A DNA stretch of 14,586 nucleotides, taken from assembly GCA_002423325.1 (NCBI GenBank), contig DIVQ01000034.1, positions 1 to 14,586 of the forward strand, in the 5' to 3' direction. The stretch is from Anaerolineales bacterium UBA6128. Its GTDB lineage: Bacteria; Chloroflexota; Anaerolineae; UBA1429. A model generated the notes under the pieces. The model ran no database searches. It was not told the DNA's origin and saw nothing but the letters and a program-made list of their open reading frames with translations. Positions 14,308-14,586 of this stretch are shown here, piece by piece (position 1 is the first letter of the stretch; the number at the start of each line of letters is the position of its first letter). The translations under genes and the position numbers were made by a program.

Positions 14308-14586
14308 ATGCACACATTCGAACCTCGCCCCACGCGCACGCCCGCTCTGGCCTGGGCGCTGGCAGTACTGGTGATGATGGGCCTGCTGGGCTGCGCCGGC
14401 ACTCGCGCTGATCGCACGCCGCTGCCTGTGACGCTTCGGTCGCTGCCCACCCATACGGCCAGTCACCAAGCAAGCAGCACGCCAACAGTAACCATGACGG
14501 CCAGTCGTCCGGCACCCACGGCGACGGCAACGCCCCTGTCCGCCAGCCTGCCGATCATCGGCGGGGCCGGTCTGCCCACCGCCACG
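14308..14586 (+). CDS. Lipoprotein with Thr/Pro/Ser/Ala-rich stalk (runs off the right edge)
   Basis: The 93 visible residues start at the ATG at 14308. A short N-terminal region with arginines (R7, R10) is followed by a hydrophobic stretch (ALAWALAVLVMMGLLG) and a lipobox LLGC with the lipidated cysteine at residue 29. After the cysteine comes a low-complexity segment rich in Thr, Pro, Ser and Ala (STPTVTMTASRPAPTATATP), typical of the flexible stalks that hold a domain away from the membrane in Chloroflexota lipoproteins. The protein should be anchored to the outer face of the cytoplasmic membrane. The functional domain lies beyond the window, so no role can be given. It is the only plus-strand gene seen and is divergent from the MFS gene. 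Confidence 0.75.
   Translation, partial: MHTFEPRPTRTPALAWALAVLVMMGLLGCAGTRADRTPLPVTLRSLPTHTASHQASSTPTVTMTASRPAPTATATPLSASLPIIGGAGLPTAT

Noticed and set aside
1..14586. tRNA, rRNA, CRISPR arrays, transposases, integrases or phage genes
   Set aside because: None was found by reading both strands; no tandem repeat-spacer pattern and no mobile-element terminal repeats were seen.

Overview
The window is a GC-rich stretch of bacterial chromosome. One block of genes runs on the minus strand and a single partial gene leaves on the plus strand at the right edge. Gene content points to an uncultured Chloroflexota (Anaerolineae-like) bacterium: an Aquifex-type aconitase, a very large YfhO-type membrane protein, a lipoprotein with a Thr/Pro/Ser/Ala-rich stalk, several GTG starts and a mix of Shine-Dalgarno and leaderless starts. 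This assignment is inference; there is no rRNA or marker gene to settle it. No tRNA, rRNA, CRISPR array, transposase or phage gene was seen.

Layout from left to right (minus-strand genes read right to left). (1) 1-1201: N-terminal 400 residues of a [4Fe-4S] aconitase, with its own sigma70-like promoter and a perfect inverted repeat just past the predicted transcription start. (2) 1336-3152: a three-gene regulatory operon, DUF6249-like membrane protein, then an ECF sigma factor, then a zinc-finger anti-sigma factor with two membrane segments. It ends in a clear intrinsic terminator. (3) 3179-5795: a GH38 alpha-mannosidase with a promoter and a candidate operator. (4) 5811-7004: a GH32-family glycosidase broken by two homopolymer frameshifts and apparently lacking part of its C-terminal beta-sandwich. 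(5) 7117-8685: a uroporphyrinogen-decarboxylase-like (URO-D superfamily) protein, preceded by the relic of a second URO-D gene whose middle is missing. (6) 8724-12878: a 1384-residue fusion of a YfhO-like GT-C membrane protein with a complete Wzx/MOP-type flippase. (7) 12891-14162: an MFS antiporter of the drug:H+ type. (8) 14308 to the edge: the start of a lipoprotein gene that looks leaderless, divergent from the MFS gene.

How the parts may work together: the MFS gene, the fusion, the URO-D relic and the intact URO-D gene are closely spaced (12 bp, 38 bp, then a 4-bp ATGA overlap) and probably share the promoter at 14208-14236. GH32 and GH38 follow and suggest oligosaccharide breakdown. The fusion protein suggests that a lipid-linked sugar could be flipped and transferred by one polypeptide at the outer face of the membrane. 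No single known system ties all these genes together. The strongest oddities are the YfhO-flippase fusion and the two damaged genes (GH32 and the URO-D relic) lying close together. Those lesions could be real gene decay or assembly and sequencing error.
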